Position numbers and translations under genes: made by a program | From: Chitinophaga oryzae | Lineage (GTDB): Bacteria; Bacteroidota; Bacteroidia; Chitinophagales; Chitinophagaceae | Direction: 5' to 3' | NCBI RefSeq assembly: GCF_012516375.2 | Contig: NZ_CP051204.2 | Coordinates: forward strand, 8,169,501 to 8,233,500 | DNA: 64,000 nt | The notes under the pieces: generated by a model | What the model was told of the DNA's origin: nothing | The model's input: the letters and a program-made list of their open reading frames with translations, nothing else | Database searches by the model: none | Shown: positions 62,068-64,000 of the stretch, in pieces | Numbering within the stretch: the stretch's first letter is position 1 | Layout: the number at the start of each line of letters is the position of its first letter

Positions 62068-63507
62068 ATGAGCCAGAGACTGAAAGTCAAACAAATCTTG
62101 TCAGACGACAAGACGCATTATGAAGCAACGGTAAAAGGTTGGGTGCGGTCTTTCCGTAACAACCAGTTTATAGCTTTAAACGACGGCTCTACCAATAATA
62201 ATTTACAGATCGTTATCGATGCAGAAAACACCGATGCTGCCCTGCTGAAAAGGATCACCACCGGCGCTGCCATCAGCGCTGCCGGCCAGGTTATCCCTTC
62301 CATGGGTAAAGGTCAGCGTGTGGAATTGAAAGCCGAAACGCTCGAAATACTGGGCGACTGCGACCCGGAAAAATATCCGCTGCAGCTGAAAAACAAGCCC
62401 AGCCTGGAATACCTGCGCGAGATCGCCCACCTGCGTTTCCGCACCAACACTTTCGGCGCCATCTTCAGAATCCGCCATTCGCTGGCCTTCGCGGTACACA
62501 AGTTCTTTAACGACCGCGGTTTTGTATACCTGCATACCCCCATCGTCACTGCGTCTGACGCAGAAGGCGCGGGCGAAATGTTCCGGGTAACCACCCTCGA
62601 CATGAAAAACCCGCCCCGCACGGAAGCCGGCGAGATCGATTATAAAGAAGACTTTTTCGGCAGGTCTACTAACCTTACCGTGTCCGGCCAGCTGGAAGGG
62701 GAACTCGGCGCCATGGCCTTCGGTGAAATTTACACCTTCGGCCCTACTTTCCGCGCTGAGAACTCCAACACCGCCCGCCACCTCGCTGAGTTCTGGATGA
62801 TTGAACCGGAAATGGCCTTCTATGCTCTGGAAGATAACATGGACCTCGCTGAAGCGTTCATCAAATCGCTCATCAGCCATATCCTGGAGCATAACCGCGA
62901 AGACCTCGACTTCCTCGCTACCCGCCTGGCAGAAGAGGAAAAACAGAAACCACAGCAGGAACGCAGTGACATGGGCCTGATCGAAAAACTGGAATTTGTG
63001 CTGCACAACGAATTCGTCCGCATCACCTATACTGAAGCGATCGACATTCTGAAAGACAGCAAACCCAACAGGAACAAGAAGTTCCAGTATCTCATCGAAG
63101 GATGGGGCGCCGATCTCCAGAGCGAACATGAACGTTATCTTGTAGAGAAACATTTCAGGAAACCGGTGATCCTTACCGACTACCCGAAAGAAATCAAATC
63201 TTTCTACATGAAGCTCAACGACGATAACAAAACCGTTCGCGCCATGGACATCCTGTTCCCCGGCATCGGTGAAATCGTGGGCGGCTCCCAGCGTGAAGAG
63301 GACTATGACAAACTGGTGCAGCGCATGCAGGACATGCACGTACCGGTAGATGAACTGTCCTGGTATCTCGACACCCGCCGCTTTGGTACCGCACCCCACT
63401 CCGGTTTCGGTCTCGGCTTCGAACGCATGATGCTGTTCGTAACCGGTATGACTAACATCAGGGACGTAATACCTTTCCCCAGAACACCGAAGAGCGCTGA
63501 ATTCTAA
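62068..63507 (+). CDS. asnS: Asparaginyl-tRNA synthetase
   Basis: A 479-residue class II synthetase. The N-terminal OB fold binds the anticodon ([20 protein letters not shown]). The catalytic part has motif 2 ([26 protein letters not shown]) and motif 3 ([17 protein letters not shown]). The length and the AsnS-type loop separate it from AspS. A terminator lies about 110 bases beyond the stop. Confidence 0.96.
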   Translation: MSQRLKVKQILSDDKTHYEATVKGWVRSFRNNQFIALNDGSTNNNLQIVIDAENTDAALLKRITTGAAISAAGQVIPSMGKGQRVELKAETLEILGDCDPEKYPLQLKNKPSLEYLREIAHLRFRTNTFGAIFRIRHSLAFAVHKFFNDRGFVYLHTPIVTASDAEGAGEMFRVTTLDMKNPPRTEAGEIDYKEDFFGRSTNLTVSGQLEGELGAMAFGEIYTFGPTFRAENSNTARHLAEFWMIEPEMAFYALEDNMDLAEAFIKSLISHILEHNREDLDFLATRLAEEEKQKPQQERSDMGLIEKLEFVLHNEFVRITYTEAIDILKDSKPNRNKKFQYLIEGWGADLQSEHERYLVEKHFRKPVILTDYPKEIKSFYMKLNDDNKTVRAMDILFPGIGEIVGGSQREEDYDKLVQRMQDMHVPVDELSWYLDTRRFGTAPHSGFGLGFERMMLFVTGMTNIRDVIPFPRTPKSAEF

Positions 63508-63616
63508 CAGTGACAGATATGATTATCACTGATTCGCCTGATTGTTTGACAAGACTGTGATTACATTGTAACTACTTTTATTTACCTTCGGGCATTCTCT
63601 TTTTAGATATTTATGG

Positions 63617-63650
63617 AACCCGTACAGGCCTGGCTTGTACGGGTTTTTTC
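63617..63650 (+). terminator. Terminator after asnS
   Basis: AACCCGTACA pairs with TGTACGGGTT around a 9-nt loop, then six T and a second T run. Confidence 0.9.
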
Positions 63651-63755
63651 TTTTTTTATGCCCTGCGCCACCATCCTGTATGGAAAATAAAAGACACTGC
63701 ATCTCTTATGCAGAAAGCGCTTTCAACCAATTTCGTACATCCCAAACCGTTACTT

Positions 63756-64000
63756 ATGGCTGAAATGAACACCGACGCGCCCAAGGGCCGTCATGGCAGT
63801 AAAAATACCCGCAGCAGTAAAAAATCCACCCGCGTGGATATGACGCCTATGGTAGATCTGGGCTTTCTGCTGATCACTTTTTTTATGCTTACGACCACCC
63901 TCGCCCAACCCAAGACCATGCAACTGCTGATGCCCCGCACTGACAGCGATCCCATGTCGCTCCCGGCTAAAAAAGCACTGACCGTCATCCTCGGACCGGA
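63756..64000 (+). CDS. exbD: ExbD/TolR family biopolymer transport protein, N-terminal part
   Basis: Only the first 81 codons are in the window. A basic cytoplasmic N-terminus (KGRHGSKNTRSSKKS) precedes STRVDMTPMVDLGFLLITFF, the membrane segment with the conserved Asp that carries protons in ExbB-ExbD motors. These power TonB-dependent uptake, which Bacteroidota use for glycans and iron. ATG at 63756 is the likely start; ATG three codons later is possible. Confidence 0.9.
   Translation, partial: MAEMNTDAPKGRHGSKNTRSSKKSTRVDMTPMVDLGFLLITFFMLTTTLAQPKTMQLLMPRTDSDPMSLPAKKALTVILGP

Overview
The window is a stretch of chromosome from a Bacteroidota bacterium. The gene content (PorG, GldC, DUF6089, DUF4290, DUF5522 and IPExxxVDY proteins, GH3-like proteins, a Rho with a long charged N-terminal part) and the promoters fit Chitinophagaceae, most likely Chitinophaga or a close relative. 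The genus is an inference from protein character. Many genes carry the Bacteroidota -7 box TAnnTTTG, sometimes with TTTG about 18-20 bases further upstream. I see no prophage, insertion sequence, CRISPR array or rRNA. This is mostly core chromosome.

Layout. 1-3.3 kb: a partial oxidoreductase, then rpmH-rnpA-yidD and an S41 protease. 3.3-9.1 kb: an envelope cluster on the minus strand (porG, uppS, bamA, two Skp/OmpH chaperones) joining outer-membrane assembly, the lipid carrier and the type IX secretion factor PorG. 9.2-19.9 kb: nadK, a one-POTRA barrel protein, a CBS protein, hydrolases, CvpA, YqeY, GldC, two glycosyltransferases and a lone ABC permease. 20-32 kb: acyl-CoA dehydrogenase, amidase, M28 peptidase, a CMD protein, a 2-oxoacid:ferredoxin oxidoreductase beta subunit, LysE, GH3, SuhB and ThiL. 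32-44.7 kb: a frameshifted GT39 glycosyltransferase, nagA, VOC, nitrilase, recX-pcrA, an ECF sigma factor, HdeD, M28, rpiB and tatC. 45-49 kb: a CorC-like protein, gmk, murA and DUF4290. 49-64 kb: SDR, hydrolase, kynA with an Lrp regulator, trmB and small genes, a LytS/LytTR two-component pair, TetR plus an outer-membrane protein, rho, asnS and the start of exbD.

The most unusual item is an apparent stand-alone RNA gene at 52728-52873. It has a complete class II tRNA body with encoded CCA, a Bacteroidota promoter upstream and an intrinsic terminator downstream. Its variable region is about 70 nt and folds into its own hairpin, and its anticodon loop (UUGUCUC) fits neither Leu nor Ser. A second possible small RNA lies upstream of tatC (about 45078-44913, minus strand).

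The second theme is a set of intergenic inverted repeats whose arms are built from reiterated short words (three word families). They often abut stop codons. In at least three of them the lower-coordinate arm carries one extra word copy. Other points: rnpA has no ordinary start codon at its expected N-terminus; a GT39 gene is split by one missing base at an ATGA junction; MurA has Asp in place of the fosfomycin-target Cys; and three promoters sit so close to the start codon that the mRNAs should be leaderless.
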